This document shows positions 7,877 to 14,395 of a DNA stretch of 32,234 nt, piece after piece. The position numbers and the translations under genes are program-made. The stretch comes from Actinomycetota bacterium. GTDB lineage: Bacteria; Actinomycetota; Acidimicrobiia; Acidimicrobiales; Ilumatobacteraceae. The stretch covers positions 1-32,234 of the forward strand of contig WLDE01000019.1 in NCBI GenBank assembly GCA_009704985.1. The letters are read 5' to 3'. Each line of letters opens with the position of its first letter. Within the stretch, counting starts at the first letter, position 1. Below the pieces are notes generated by a model. The model worked only from the letters and a program-made list of their open reading frames with translations. It was not told the origin of the DNA and did not search any database.

Positions 7877-9300
7877 TGGCCACGGTCGCGGTCGTCGGCG
7901 GGGGCGTGGGCGGGCTCGCCGCGGCGATCCGGCTGCGCGTGCGCGGCCACGACGTCACCGTGTTCGAACGCAACGCCGAGCTCGGCGGCAAGCTCGCCGT
8001 CCTCACCCGCGACGGGTTCAGCTTCGACGTCGGCCCGTCGCTCGTCACCCTGCCCCACGTGTACGACGAGCTGTTCCGGCTGGCCGGCACCACCCTCGCG
8101 GACGAGGTCGAGCTGGTGCGCCTCGATCCGCAGTTCCGGTACTGGTGGCGCAGCGGCCGTCACGTCGAGGTGCGCGACGACGGCTGCGACGTGCCCGGTT
8201 GGGCCGAGTTCGTCCGCCGCGGCCGCACGATCTGGGAGGTCAGCGAGCGCACCTTCTTCGCCGGCCCGATGAGCGGCCCCTGGTCGCTCGCCCGACGGCT
8301 GCGGCGCCCGCGCGACCTCACCGACATCGACCCGCTGCGCACCCTGCACGCGGCCGCCGCCGACGTGTTCGGCGACGACGCCGAGATGGTGCAGTGGGCC
8401 GGCCGGTACGCCACCTACAGCGGCTCCTCGCCGTTCCGGGCGCCCGCCACCCTCGGCTGCATCGCGCACGTGGAGCATGCGTACGGCTGCTGGTACCCGA
8501 TGGGCGGACTGGGCGCGCTGCGCGACGCGTTCGTGCGCGTGGCCGCCCGCGTGGGCGTCGACCTCCGATGCGGTGTCGAGGTGCGCTCGATCACCGCCAC
8601 GGCCGACCGGGTGAACGGTCTGCTGCTCGCCGACGGCACGGTGGTCGCGGCCGACGTCGTGGTCGCCAACGCCGACGCCACGCACCTGTACCGCGACCTG
8701 CTGCCCGACGATCGGGCGCTCCGTGCGGTGCGGCGGGCGCAGCCGTCGACGAGCGGGTTCGTGATCTGCGCCGGTGTGCGCGGCACCACCCCCGGCATCG
8801 CCCACCACGACATCTGGTTCAGCGACGACTCCCGTCTGGAGTTCGACGAGCTCGCCGCCGGACGGCTGCCGGCCGACCCGACGGTCTACGCGTGCGTCAG
8901 CTCGGTCACCGACCCGAGCCAGGCGCCGGAGGGCTGCGAGAACTGGTTCCTGCTCGTGAACGCTCCGGCCGGTGCGCGCCTCGACCCGTCGGCGAGCGAG
9001 GCGCTCGTGCTCGACCGCCTGGCGAGTCACGGGGTGGAACTCCGCGACCGGCTGCTGTTCACCGAGACGATCACGCCGGCCGACCTCGAGGCCCGGTACC
9101 GGTCGCCCGGCGGCGCCATCTACGGCACCTCGTCCGACGGTCGTCGCGCCGCGTTCGTGCGCCCGCGCAACCGGGGGGTGCGCCGCGGCCTCTACCTCGT
9201 GGGCGGCAGCAGCCACCCGGGCGGAGGTCTCCCACTCGTGACCATGAGCGCTCGTATCGTGGACGAGATGATCGCCGACGAGGTCGCCGGGCAGCCATGA
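7876..9300 (+). CDS. crtD: Second CrtI-type oxidoreductase, probably CrtD-like 3',4'-desaturase
   Basis: FAD-dependent desaturase of 474 residues, paralogous to the upstream crtI but clearly different. It opens with ATVAVVGGGVGGLAAAIRLR (dinucleotide-binding, residues 2-21), then GGKLAVL and DVGPSLVTLPHVYDELF. It has the CrtI-family EGCENWFLLVNAP region and ends in GLYLVGGSSHPGGGLPL. That C-terminal pattern is common in CrtD-type (hydroxycarotenoid 3,4-desaturase) and CrtN/CrtP-type enzymes. Position next to a CruF-like hydratase favours 3',4'-desaturation of a 1'-hydroxy end group; CruE/CrtO-like or oxygenase roles are possible. ATG 7876 shares one base with the cruF stop (TGATG). The stop overlaps the next gene by ATGA. 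Confidence 0.7.
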   Translation: MATVAVVGGGVGGLAAAIRLRVRGHDVTVFERNAELGGKLAVLTRDGFSFDVGPSLVTLPHVYDELFRLAGTTLADEVELVRLDPQFRYWWRSGRHVEVRDDGCDVPGWAEFVRRGRTIWEVSERTFFAGPMSGPWSLARRLRRPRDLTDIDPLRTLHAAAADVFGDDAEMVQWAGRYATYSGSSPFRAPATLGCIAHVEHAYGCWYPMGGLGALRDAFVRVAARVGVDLRCGVEVRSITATADRVNGLLLADGTVVAADVVVANADATHLYRDLLPDDRALRAVRRAQPSTSGFVICAGVRGTTPGIAHHDIWFSDDSRLEFDELAAGRLPADPTVYACVSSVTDPSQAPEGCENWFLLVNAPAGARLDPSASEALVLDRLASHGVELRDRLLFTETITPADLEARYRSPGGAIYGTSSDGRRAAFVRPRNRGVRRGLYLVGGSSHPGGGLPLVTMSARIVDEMIADEVAGQP

Positions 9301-10481
9301 GGTCGCTGGCGCGCCGGCTGCTGCCGCGTCCCGGGCCGCTCGGTGCGGTGCGGCTCGTCCTCGGCGTGCTCGCGCTCACCCGGCTCGCGAGGGCCGCACG
9401 GGTGCGGCCACCCCTGCGGGCCGCGGCCACGGAACCCGGTCGAACCACGTCCGCGGCGGCCGACGCACTGGACGATCACCGCCCGTCGATCAGCGTGGTG
9501 GTACCGGCCCGCGACGAGGCTGCCCGCATCGGCCCGCTCCTCGCCGCGCTGTGCGACGCTCCCGGGGTGTCGGAGGTGCTCGTCGTCGACGACGAGAGCA
9601 CCGATGACACGGTCGTGGTCGCGACGGCCGCGGGCGCGGTGGTGGTGCCCGGCACCCCGCTGCCCCACGGGTGGGCCGGCAAGGCGTGGGCGCTGCAGCA
9701 GGGTGTCCGCGCCGCGCGTGGGGAGTGGGTGGTCACGCTCGACGCCGACACCCGACCCGACCCGTCGTTGCCGGCCGCCCTCGTGGAGCGGGCGGTCGCG
9801 GACGGCCTGCAGTTCGTGAGCGTCGGCGGCAGCTTCGAGTGCCCCACCCCGGGGGCGGCGTGGATCCACCCGGCGATGCTCACCACGCTCGTCTACCGGT
9901 TCGGTCCGCCCGGCGCGCTCGGCGACACCGCGCCCGACCGGCAGCTCGCGAACGGTCAGTGCACGGCGTTCCCGCGCGTGCCGTTCCTCCGAGCCGGCGG
10001 GATGCAGCCGGTCGCGGGGGAGGTCGTGGAGGACGTCGCCCTCGCCCGCCATCTCGCGCAGCGCGGCTGGCGGGTCGCGATGCTCGACGGTTCGGAGGTG
10101 CTCACGACGGCGATGTACCCGGACGGTCCGAGCACCTTCCGCGGCTGGGCGCGCTCGCTCGCGCTGCCCGGCGTGGAGCCCCGCCCGCGCCAGCTCCTCG
10201 ATCTCGCCACCGTGCTCGTCGCGCAGGTGCTGCCCCTGCCGCGGCTGCTGGCCCGTCGGGCCGACGTCGTCGACCTCGTGCTGCTCGCAGCCCGCCTCGG
10301 CACCCTCGCCGGCACCGCCCGCTCGTACCGCCGTCGCTCGGCCGCGTACTGGGCGTCACCGCTCGCCGACCCGATCGCCGCGGCGGCGCTGGTGCGCGGG
10401 ATCGTCAGTCCGCGCCAGCCGTGGCGCGGCCGCGACTACGCCACGCCGCCGTCGCGAAGCGCACCCCGATCAGGGTCATGA
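9297..10481 (+). CDS. cruG: GT2 glycosyltransferase, CruG/CrtQ-like (carotenoid glycosylation)
   Basis: Family 2 glycosyltransferase of 394 residues, probably adding a sugar to a carotenoid hydroxyl at the membrane. The N-terminus has a basic patch and a hydrophobic helix (about 18-34). The GT-A catalytic part shows SVVVPARDEAARI (about 66-78), VLVVDDESTDDT (about 94-105) and the DxD motif in TLDADTRPDP (about 147-156). GEVVEDVALARHLAQRGWRV follows, with acid-base-type acidic residues. The C-terminal third is hydrophobic and membrane-associated. The HGWAGKAWAL stretch and overall layout match CruG and HpnB-like proteins. It is the last gene of the operon (ATGA overlap with the desaturase). 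Its last 77 bases overlap the end of the convergent PlsY-like gene. Sugar and acceptor are inferred only from context. Confidence 0.7.
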   Translation: MRSLARRLLPRPGPLGAVRLVLGVLALTRLARAARVRPPLRAAATEPGRTTSAAADALDDHRPSISVVVPARDEAARIGPLLAALCDAPGVSEVLVVDDESTDDTVVVATAAGAVVVPGTPLPHGWAGKAWALQQGVRAARGEWVVTLDADTRPDPSLPAALVERAVADGLQFVSVGGSFECPTPGAAWIHPAMLTTLVYRFGPPGALGDTAPDRQLANGQCTAFPRVPFLRAGGMQPVAGEVVEDVALARHLAQRGWRVAMLDGSEVLTTAMYPDGPSTFRGWARSLALPGVEPRPRQLLDLATVLVAQVLPLPRLLARRADVVDLVLLAARLGTLAGTARSYRRRSAAYWASPLADPIAAAALVRGIVSPRQPWRGRDYATPPSRSAPRSGS

Positions 10482-10998
10482 GCACCCCCGTGGCCGCCGT
10501 GCGGTACGGGCCGTCCACCGCCAGCTGCACGACCGGGTAGACGAACACGCCCGCCCGGGCTCCCCAGGCGAAGCCCCGCCAGGCGGTGACGGCGAGCAGC
10601 ACGCCGACCGCGATCGCGGCCGTGATCGGCGAGAGCACCACCGCGGCACCGACGAAGGTGAGCACGCTGCGCCCGCCCCGGAAGCCGGCGAACACCGGCC
10701 ACGCGTGCCCCACCATCGCCGCGAAGCCACCCACGTACCCGATCCACCAGTCGCCGTCGGGTGCGAGCAGGACGCCGAGCCCCGCAGCGACCGCACCCTT
10801 CGCGACGTCCCCCACGAACACCGGCACCGCGGCGCGCCGGCCGAGCGACTCCTTCGCGTTCCAGTAGCCGGGGTTGCGATCGCCGACGTCGCGCAGGTCG
10901 AGCCCGGCGCGACGCCGGGCGACCCACCCGGCGACCGGGACCGAGCCGACGACGTAGCCGACCACGACCACGACGAGCGCGGCGAGCACGTCGCTCAC
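10405..10998 (-). CDS. PlsY-like acyl-phosphate acyltransferase, divergent
   Basis: Membrane protein of 197 residues resembling PlsY, which transfers an acyl group from acyl-phosphate to glycerol 3-phosphate. Recognisable motifs: GYVVGSVPVAGW near residue 14, a second block DVGDRNPGYWNAKESLG, and a third block GHAWPVFAGFRGGRSVL. Compared with the usual GSGNPGATN and FKGGKGVAT blocks, the second and third are altered: GSGN is replaced by GDRN, ATN by YWN, and both Lys by Arg. About five hydrophobic helices are present. It starts at GTG 10998, divergent from the CrtA-like gene, and its 3' end overlaps cruG by 77 bases. It could be an actinobacterial PlsY variant serving phospholipid synthesis, or an acyltransferase recruited to the carotenoid glycoside. 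I cannot decide between these from sequence. Confidence 0.7.
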   Translation of the reverse strand: MSDVLAALVVVVVGYVVGSVPVAGWVARRRAGLDLRDVGDRNPGYWNAKESLGRRAAVPVFVGDVAKGAVAAGLGVLLAPDGDWWIGYVGGFAAMVGHAWPVFAGFRGGRSVLTFVGAAVVLSPITAAIAVGVLLAVTAWRGFAWGARAGVFVYPVVQLAVDGPYRTAATGVLMTLIGVRFATAAWRSRGRATAGAD

Positions 10999-10999
10999 G

Positions 11000-11043
11000 G
11001 CGCCCCGTGTGACGGCTGGCCGGCGACACGCCGGACGGGGCGC
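11000..11043. repeat. Nested inverted repeats between divergent plsY-like and crtA-like genes
   Basis: The outer arms GCGCCCCGT (11000-11008) and ACGGGGCGC (11035-11043) are perfect 9-bp complements. Inside, CCGGC (11020-11024) and GCCGG (11030-11034) form a second stem. The structure lies directly upstream of the plsY-like start and about 40 bases upstream of the crtA-like start. It could be an operator for divergent control or an RNA hairpin in a leader. Confidence 0.5.
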
Positions 11044-11071
11044 TCCACGTGCGCGACGCCGTCGCAGCTGA

Positions 11072-11077
11072 CATGCT
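11072..11077 (+). promoter_or_regulatory. Putative -10 element of the crtA-like gene
   Basis: CATGCT ends seven bases before ATG 11085. It matches the CAnnnT variant of the window-wide spacing and supports ATG 11085 rather than ATG 11073 or GTG 11049 as the start. Confidence 0.35.
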
Positions 11078-11084
11078 CGCCGGC

Positions 11085-11795
11085 ATGCCGGCGGTCGGGT
11101 CGTTCCACCTCGTGCGCTCCACGAGCGCGCTGCGGGCGATGGCGCGCCTCGGCACCGACCGGCGGATGCTCGGCGCCGTGCCGGGACTGCGCTTCTGGCG
11201 CCTGCTCGGCACGGGGTCGGGCAGCGACACCGGTCCCGGTGCCGACCTGCGGCGCACGGCGCTGTTCGCGATCTGGGACGACGAGGCCTCGCTCGAGGCG
11301 TTCCACGTGCGCATGGCGGCGCGCTGGGCCGAGGCCGACGAGGCCTGGCACGTGCGCCTGCGGGCGCTCGGCGGTCACGGCGCTTGGCGCGGTCGGGCGG
11401 TGCTCGACGAGTTGCAGCCGGCCTCCGCCGGTGCTGCGGCGAGCCCGGTGGCGATCATCACGCGTGCCGACGTGCGGCTCCGGTCGTGGCGTCCGTTCCG
11501 TGCCGCCGGCCGTCCGGTGAGCGAGGAGCTGCAGGGCGCCGACGGCTTGCTGGCCGTGGTGGGCATCGGCGAGGCCCCGGTTGGGCGGCTCGGAACGTTC
11601 AGCCTGTGGCGCGACCTGGCCGCGGCCCGTGCCTACGCGACGGCGATGCCGGGGCATCGCGAGGTGGTGCGGCGGACGAGGAGCGAGCACTGGTACGGCG
11701 AGGAGCTGTTCGCCCGCTTCGAGCCCTACGCGTCGGCGGGGTCGTGGGACGGACGTGATCCGCTGCGCGCCCGCACCGGCACCAACATGCCGTAG
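11085..11795 (+). CDS. crtA: CrtA-like carotenoid oxygenase (spheroidene monooxygenase family)
   Basis: Soluble protein of 236 residues in the CrtA family. Purple-bacterial members introduce a 2-keto group into acyclic carotenoids; a flavobacterial relative hydroxylates the 2' position during myxol synthesis. Signatures seen are SWRPFRAAGRPVSEELQGADG, GTFSLWRDLAAARAYA, HREVVRRTRSEHWYGEELFARF, and an N-terminal SFHLVRSTSALRAMARLG. The N-terminal half has the typical ferredoxin-like layout with AIWDDEASLEAFH. It transcribes toward crtZ, and the last 70 bases of the two genes overlap on opposite strands. Given adjacent cruF, crtD and cruG homologues, 2'-hydroxylation to provide the glycosylation site is the best reading; ketolation is the alternative. 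ATG 11085 is chosen from the upstream hexamer and family length. Confidence 0.75.
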   Translation: MPAVGSFHLVRSTSALRAMARLGTDRRMLGAVPGLRFWRLLGTGSGSDTGPGADLRRTALFAIWDDEASLEAFHVRMAARWAEADEAWHVRLRALGGHGAWRGRAVLDELQPASAGAAASPVAIITRADVRLRSWRPFRAAGRPVSEELQGADGLLAVVGIGEAPVGRLGTFSLWRDLAAARAYATAMPGHREVVRRTRSEHWYGEELFARFEPYASAGSWDGRDPLRARTGTNMP

Positions 11796-12196
11796 GGCGC
11801 AGCGTTGCGGGCGTGGTGCTCGCGGTGGGCCCGGGCGAGCCGTTCGAGGCCGGGCAGCGTGCGGTCGCCGAACCAGCCGAGGCGACGGTGCACGTACACG
11901 TCGTGCACCAGCGCGTACGCCGTGCCGTAGAGCGTGATGCCGACACCGATCGGCACGAGCACCTCGAACCCGGCGACGTTGAACCCGATCGCGAACCCGA
12001 TCATCACCACGGTCGCGAACGCGAGGGGGAAGGCGTCGTTGGCCTCCCAGCGCTGCGGCGACTCACCCGGTCGCACGCGCCGGTGGTGGCTGCGGTGCAG
12101 GGCGATGCCCACGCCGTGCATGACGTACCGGTGGGCGAACGCGGTGAGCGGCTCCATCAGCACGAAGGCGGCGAGGGCCACCAGCACGGTGCGCAT
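11726..12196 (-). CDS. crtZ: Beta-carotene 3-hydroxylase (CrtZ-type)
   Basis: Non-haem di-iron membrane hydroxylase of 156 residues that adds a 3-hydroxyl to beta-ionone rings. All four histidine boxes are visible: HRYVMH (H22, H27), HRSHH (H34, H37, H38), HDVYVH (H98, H103) and HREHH (H124, H127, H128). Hydrophobic stretches lie at about 4-20 and 55-95. A TAGGCT hexamer six bases upstream suggests its own leaderless transcript, although two hydrolase genes lie upstream on the same strand. Its 3' end overlaps the CrtA-like gene by 70 bases. Its presence implies a cyclic carotenoid end group, yet no cyclase gene is in the window. Confidence 0.88.
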   Translation of the reverse strand: MRTVLVALAAFVLMEPLTAFAHRYVMHGVGIALHRSHHRRVRPGESPQRWEANDAFPLAFATVVMIGFAIGFNVAGFEVLVPIGVGITLYGTAYALVHDVYVHRRLGWFGDRTLPGLERLARAHREHHARNAAPYGMLVPVRARSGSRPSHDPADA

Positions 12197-12202
12197 GTGA
12201 CG

Positions 12203-12208
12203 AGCCTA
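12203..12208 (-). promoter_or_regulatory. Putative -10 element of crtZ
   Basis: On the minus strand TAGGCT ends six bases before ATG 12196. The spacing predicts a leaderless transcript. No Shine-Dalgarno sequence intervenes. Confidence 0.5.
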
Positions 12209-12258
12209 CCGACCGCTCGCCGGTGCGTGCCCGGTCGCGCCCGCCGGGCGGGTGGTCG

Positions 12259-12954
12259 TCACACCGCGGCGTACGCCGCGAGGGCGTCGGCGATCGTGGC
12301 GGTGGTGACGCCGACCTCGTCGGCGACGGCGGCGAGCCACGGCGGCCGCACCACCGCCGCCACGGAGATCGGCTCGTCGAGCCCCGATCCGTCGAGCGCG
12401 AGCCGCACGAACAGGGTGGCGTAGTCCGGCGGCCGCAGGTCGCGGGAGAGCTCGAGCAGCGCGTAGGGGTCGGGCGGCCCCGAGCGAGGCGGCAGGGTGA
12501 CGAAGCTCTGCGAGGTCGGGCCGATCGCACCACCGGCGAGGCCGGGGCCGTCGCACAGCACGGCGCCCTTCACGTGCGCGGCGCGGGCACCCGCCAGCTG
12601 CAGGGCGATGTAGGCGCCGAGCCCGCGGCCGAGCACCGTCACCTCACCGAGCTCCGCCAGGGCGGCGTCGGCGTCGGCGAGGAGCAGCTCGGCGCTGTAG
12701 CCGCCGCCGGCCGGCAGCGTGGACGCACCGTGCCCGGTGAAGTCCAGCGCGTGCACCGGGCCGGGCCAGCCCGACGCCCAGTCGGGCACCCGCGCGGGCG
12801 ACCGGTCGCCCAGGCCGTGCAGCAGCAGCAGCGACCGTCCCTCACCGTCGCGCAGGTGGTGCAGCGCGAGGCGCACGCGGTTGTGCACGAGGAACGTGAC
12901 CCGCGGGGTGGGGGGCGGGGTCGGGTCGGCGGCGGGTGTCCGGGTGGCGCTCAC
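12259..12954 (-). CDS. Alpha/beta-hydrolase-fold protein lacking the nucleophile serine
   Basis: A 231-residue alpha/beta-hydrolase-fold protein. The oxyanion region SLLLLHGLGDRSP (about 41-53) and the strand VHALDFTGHGAST (about 67-79) are typical. However, the nucleophile elbow reads VLGRGLGAY (about 107-115): the expected Gly-x-Ser-x-Gly is Gly-Arg-Gly-Leu-Gly, so the catalytic serine position is glycine 111. I rechecked the bases on the minus strand and see no serine codon there. It may be a non-catalytic relative or use another residue. The start GTG 12954 overlaps the stop of the upstream hydrolase (GTGA), so the pair is translationally coupled and may work together. The N-terminus is Pro/Ala-rich. 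Substrate unknown. Confidence 0.75.
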   Translation of the reverse strand: MSATRTPAADPTPPPTPRVTFLVHNRVRLALHHLRDGEGRSLLLLHGLGDRSPARVPDWASGWPGPVHALDFTGHGASTLPAGGGYSAELLLADADAALAELGEVTVLGRGLGAYIALQLAGARAAHVKGAVLCDGPGLAGGAIGPTSQSFVTLPPRSGPPDPYALLELSRDLRPPDYATLFVRLALDGSGLDEPISVAAVVRPPWLAAVADEVGVTTATIADALAAYAAV

Positions 12955-13886
12955 GAGCGGGCCGCCAGGAACTCGAGGACCATGCCGGCCACCAGATCGG
13001 GTTGTTCGATGTGGACGAAGTGCCCGACGTCGTCGAGCACCTCGCACCGCCCGCCGGGCGGCAGGTAGGGGTACACGTGGTGCGGCAGCGTGCCCCAGCC
13101 CATCTCCTCCTGCTCGCGGCCGAGGATGCCGAGGAACGGCATCGGCAGGCCGGGCAGGCGGGTGATCGTCCACTCGGGCCGCCACGGCCCGAATCCGCCG
13201 AAGCGCATCGACGGGTCGATCTTCCAGCGCCAGCCGTCCTCGCGTTCGAACGCGCCGACGCTCACGAGGTGGCACAGCCACTCGAACGACAGCCGCGGGT
13301 TCATCCGGCCGCGGCGGCGGGCGAGCTCCTCGAGCGTGCCGGGCTTGCGCTCGGCGGTGGCGGTGCGACGCCGGTGGTCGAGCCAGCCGGTGATCTCGCT
13401 CGCCGCCATGCGGGTGCGCTCGTGCTCGCTCGCGTCGGGGATGCGGCGCTTGTACGGGATGCCGTCGAGGTTCACCAGGTGCGAGAACCGGAAGGGCTGC
13501 GCGTCGGCGAGCTGGATCATCAGCGACCCGCCCTTGGAGTGCCCGATCACCGGCGCCGGCCGATCGGTCACCGAGTCCATCACCGCCATCGCGTCGCGGA
13601 GGTCGCCGTCCCACGAGTACAGCGCGGCGTGCTCGCTGTCGCCGTGGCCGCGCTGGTCCCACGCGATCACGCGCCACCCCGCCTCGGCGAGCTTGGGTGC
13701 GAACACGTCGTAGGTGCGGGCGAAGTCGAAGCCGCCATGCACGCAGAACAGCGGATCGGCCGACTCGGAGCCCCACTCGTGCACCGCGATCTGCACCCCG
13801 CCGGCATCGATCCGGTACTCGCGCTCGGGCTCCACCACGCCGGGATACGCGCCCGGGGTCGCGGGGGACGGATCGGGGTCGGCCAT
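12951..13886 (-). CDS. Alpha/beta-fold hydrolase
   Basis: A 311-residue alpha/beta hydrolase with intact catalytic features. FCVHGGFDFARTYD (about 47-60) forms the oxyanion region, VIAWDQRGHGDSE is at about 73-85, and the nucleophile elbow is GHSKG (115-119, serine 117). A C-terminal DVGHFVHIEQPD holds the likely catalytic histidine. A cap region (about 140-245) carries Arg-rich and Trp-rich segments. Epoxide-hydrolase-like, esterase and haloalkane-dehalogenase-like roles are all possible. ATG 13886 has TAGCCT seven bases upstream. It is divergent from the LysM lipoprotein gene and overlaps the following hydrolase-fold gene by four bases. Whether the pair is linked to the nearby crtZ is unknown. 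Confidence 0.85.
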   Translation of the reverse strand: MADPDPSPATPGAYPGVVEPEREYRIDAGGVQIAVHEWGSESADPLFCVHGGFDFARTYDVFAPKLAEAGWRVIAWDQRGHGDSEHAALYSWDGDLRDAMAVMDSVTDRPAPVIGHSKGGSLMIQLADAQPFRFSHLVNLDGIPYKRRIPDASEHERTRMAASEITGWLDHRRRTATAERKPGTLEELARRRGRMNPRLSFEWLCHLVSVGAFEREDGWRWKIDPSMRFGGFGPWRPEWTITRLPGLPMPFLGILGREQEEMGWGTLPHHVYPYLPPGGRCEVLDDVGHFVHIEQPDLVAGMVLEFLAARS

Positions 13887-13893
13887 GCGGCCG

Positions 13894-13899
13894 AGGCTA
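13894..13899 (-). promoter_or_regulatory. Putative -10 element of the hydrolase pair
   Basis: Minus-strand TAGCCT ends seven bases before ATG 13886, identical in sequence and spacing to the crtE element. It is part of a compact divergent promoter shared with the LysM lipoprotein gene, whose hexamer lies 33 bases away. Confidence 0.55.
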
Positions 13900-13932
13900 C
13901 GGGTCCGCTGTCCGGCGGTCCGAATCCTTCAG

Positions 13933-13938
13933 TAGTGT
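13933..13938 (+). promoter_or_regulatory. Putative -10 element of the LysM lipoprotein gene
   Basis: TAGTGT ends eight bases before ATG 13947, a near-leaderless arrangement, back to back with the promoter of the divergent hydrolase. Confidence 0.5.
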
Positions 13939-13946
13939 GCGGCGCC

Positions 13947-14339
13947 ATGGATCGCCGGGGCCTGATCGCCCTCACCGTCGCCGTGGCCGCGCTGCCGTTC
14001 GTGTCGACCGTGCTGGCCGCCTGCGGTGATGACACCGTCACCGACGCCGCCGCCACGCTGCCGCCGATCGCGACCACCACGAGCACGACGATCCTCATCA
14101 CCACGACCACCGCGTACATCCCGATCCAGCACCAGATCGCGCCGGGCGAGAACCTCGGGATCATCGCCGACATGTACAGGGTCGACTACGACGAGCTGAT
14201 CGCGCTCAACGGCATCCTCGACCCCGACCACATCGAGGCCGGTGACGTGCTGGACATCCCGGCGCCCACGACGACGTCCACCACCACCACGTCCACCACC
14301 ACCACGACGCTGCCGCCCACCACGACCACCACCGGCTGA
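13947..14339 (+). CDS. LysM-domain lipoprotein with Thr-rich flanks
   Basis: Small exported protein of 130 residues. The signal peptide has a basic start (MDRRG) and a hydrophobic core, and ends in the lipobox LAAC with lipidated cysteine 26. A Thr-rich linker (about 43-55) precedes one LysM domain (about 62-107; QHQIAPGENLGIIADMY and NGILDPDHIEAGDVLDIP), which typically binds peptidoglycan glycan. The final 24 residues are almost all Thr, Ser and Pro. It probably sits on the outer face of the cytoplasmic membrane and touches the cell wall. The start is fixed by the signal peptide and the upstream TAGTGT. No partner is obvious; the divergent neighbour is a hydrolase. Confidence 0.85.
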   Translation: MDRRGLIALTVAVAALPFVSTVLAACGDDTVTDAAATLPPIATTTSTTILITTTTAYIPIQHQIAPGENLGIIADMYRVDYDELIALNGILDPDHIEAGDVLDIPAPTTTSTTTTSTTTTTLPPTTTTTG

Positions 14340-14382
14340 GCGCGCAGGACGTTGTGCCCGGGAACCACGGCACGCGCGGGCG

Positions 14383-14388
14383 TAACCT
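14383..14388 (+). promoter_or_regulatory. Putative -10 element of the oxygenase-like gene
   Basis: TAACCT ends seven bases before ATG 14396, implying a leaderless mRNA. Confidence 0.55.
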
Positions 14389-14395
14389 GTCCGTC

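Noticed and set aside
3626..10481. C50 (bacterioruberin-type) carotenoid pathway
   Set aside because: CruF-like and CrtD-like genes fit, but there is no LyeJ-type prenyltransferase, while CrtA-like, CruG-like and CrtZ genes favour a C40 glycoside.
12223..13713. Plus-strand frames across the hydrolase genes
   Set aside because: Arg/Val/Gly-rich shadows; the minus strand shows two hydrolase folds with correct motifs and an overlap junction.
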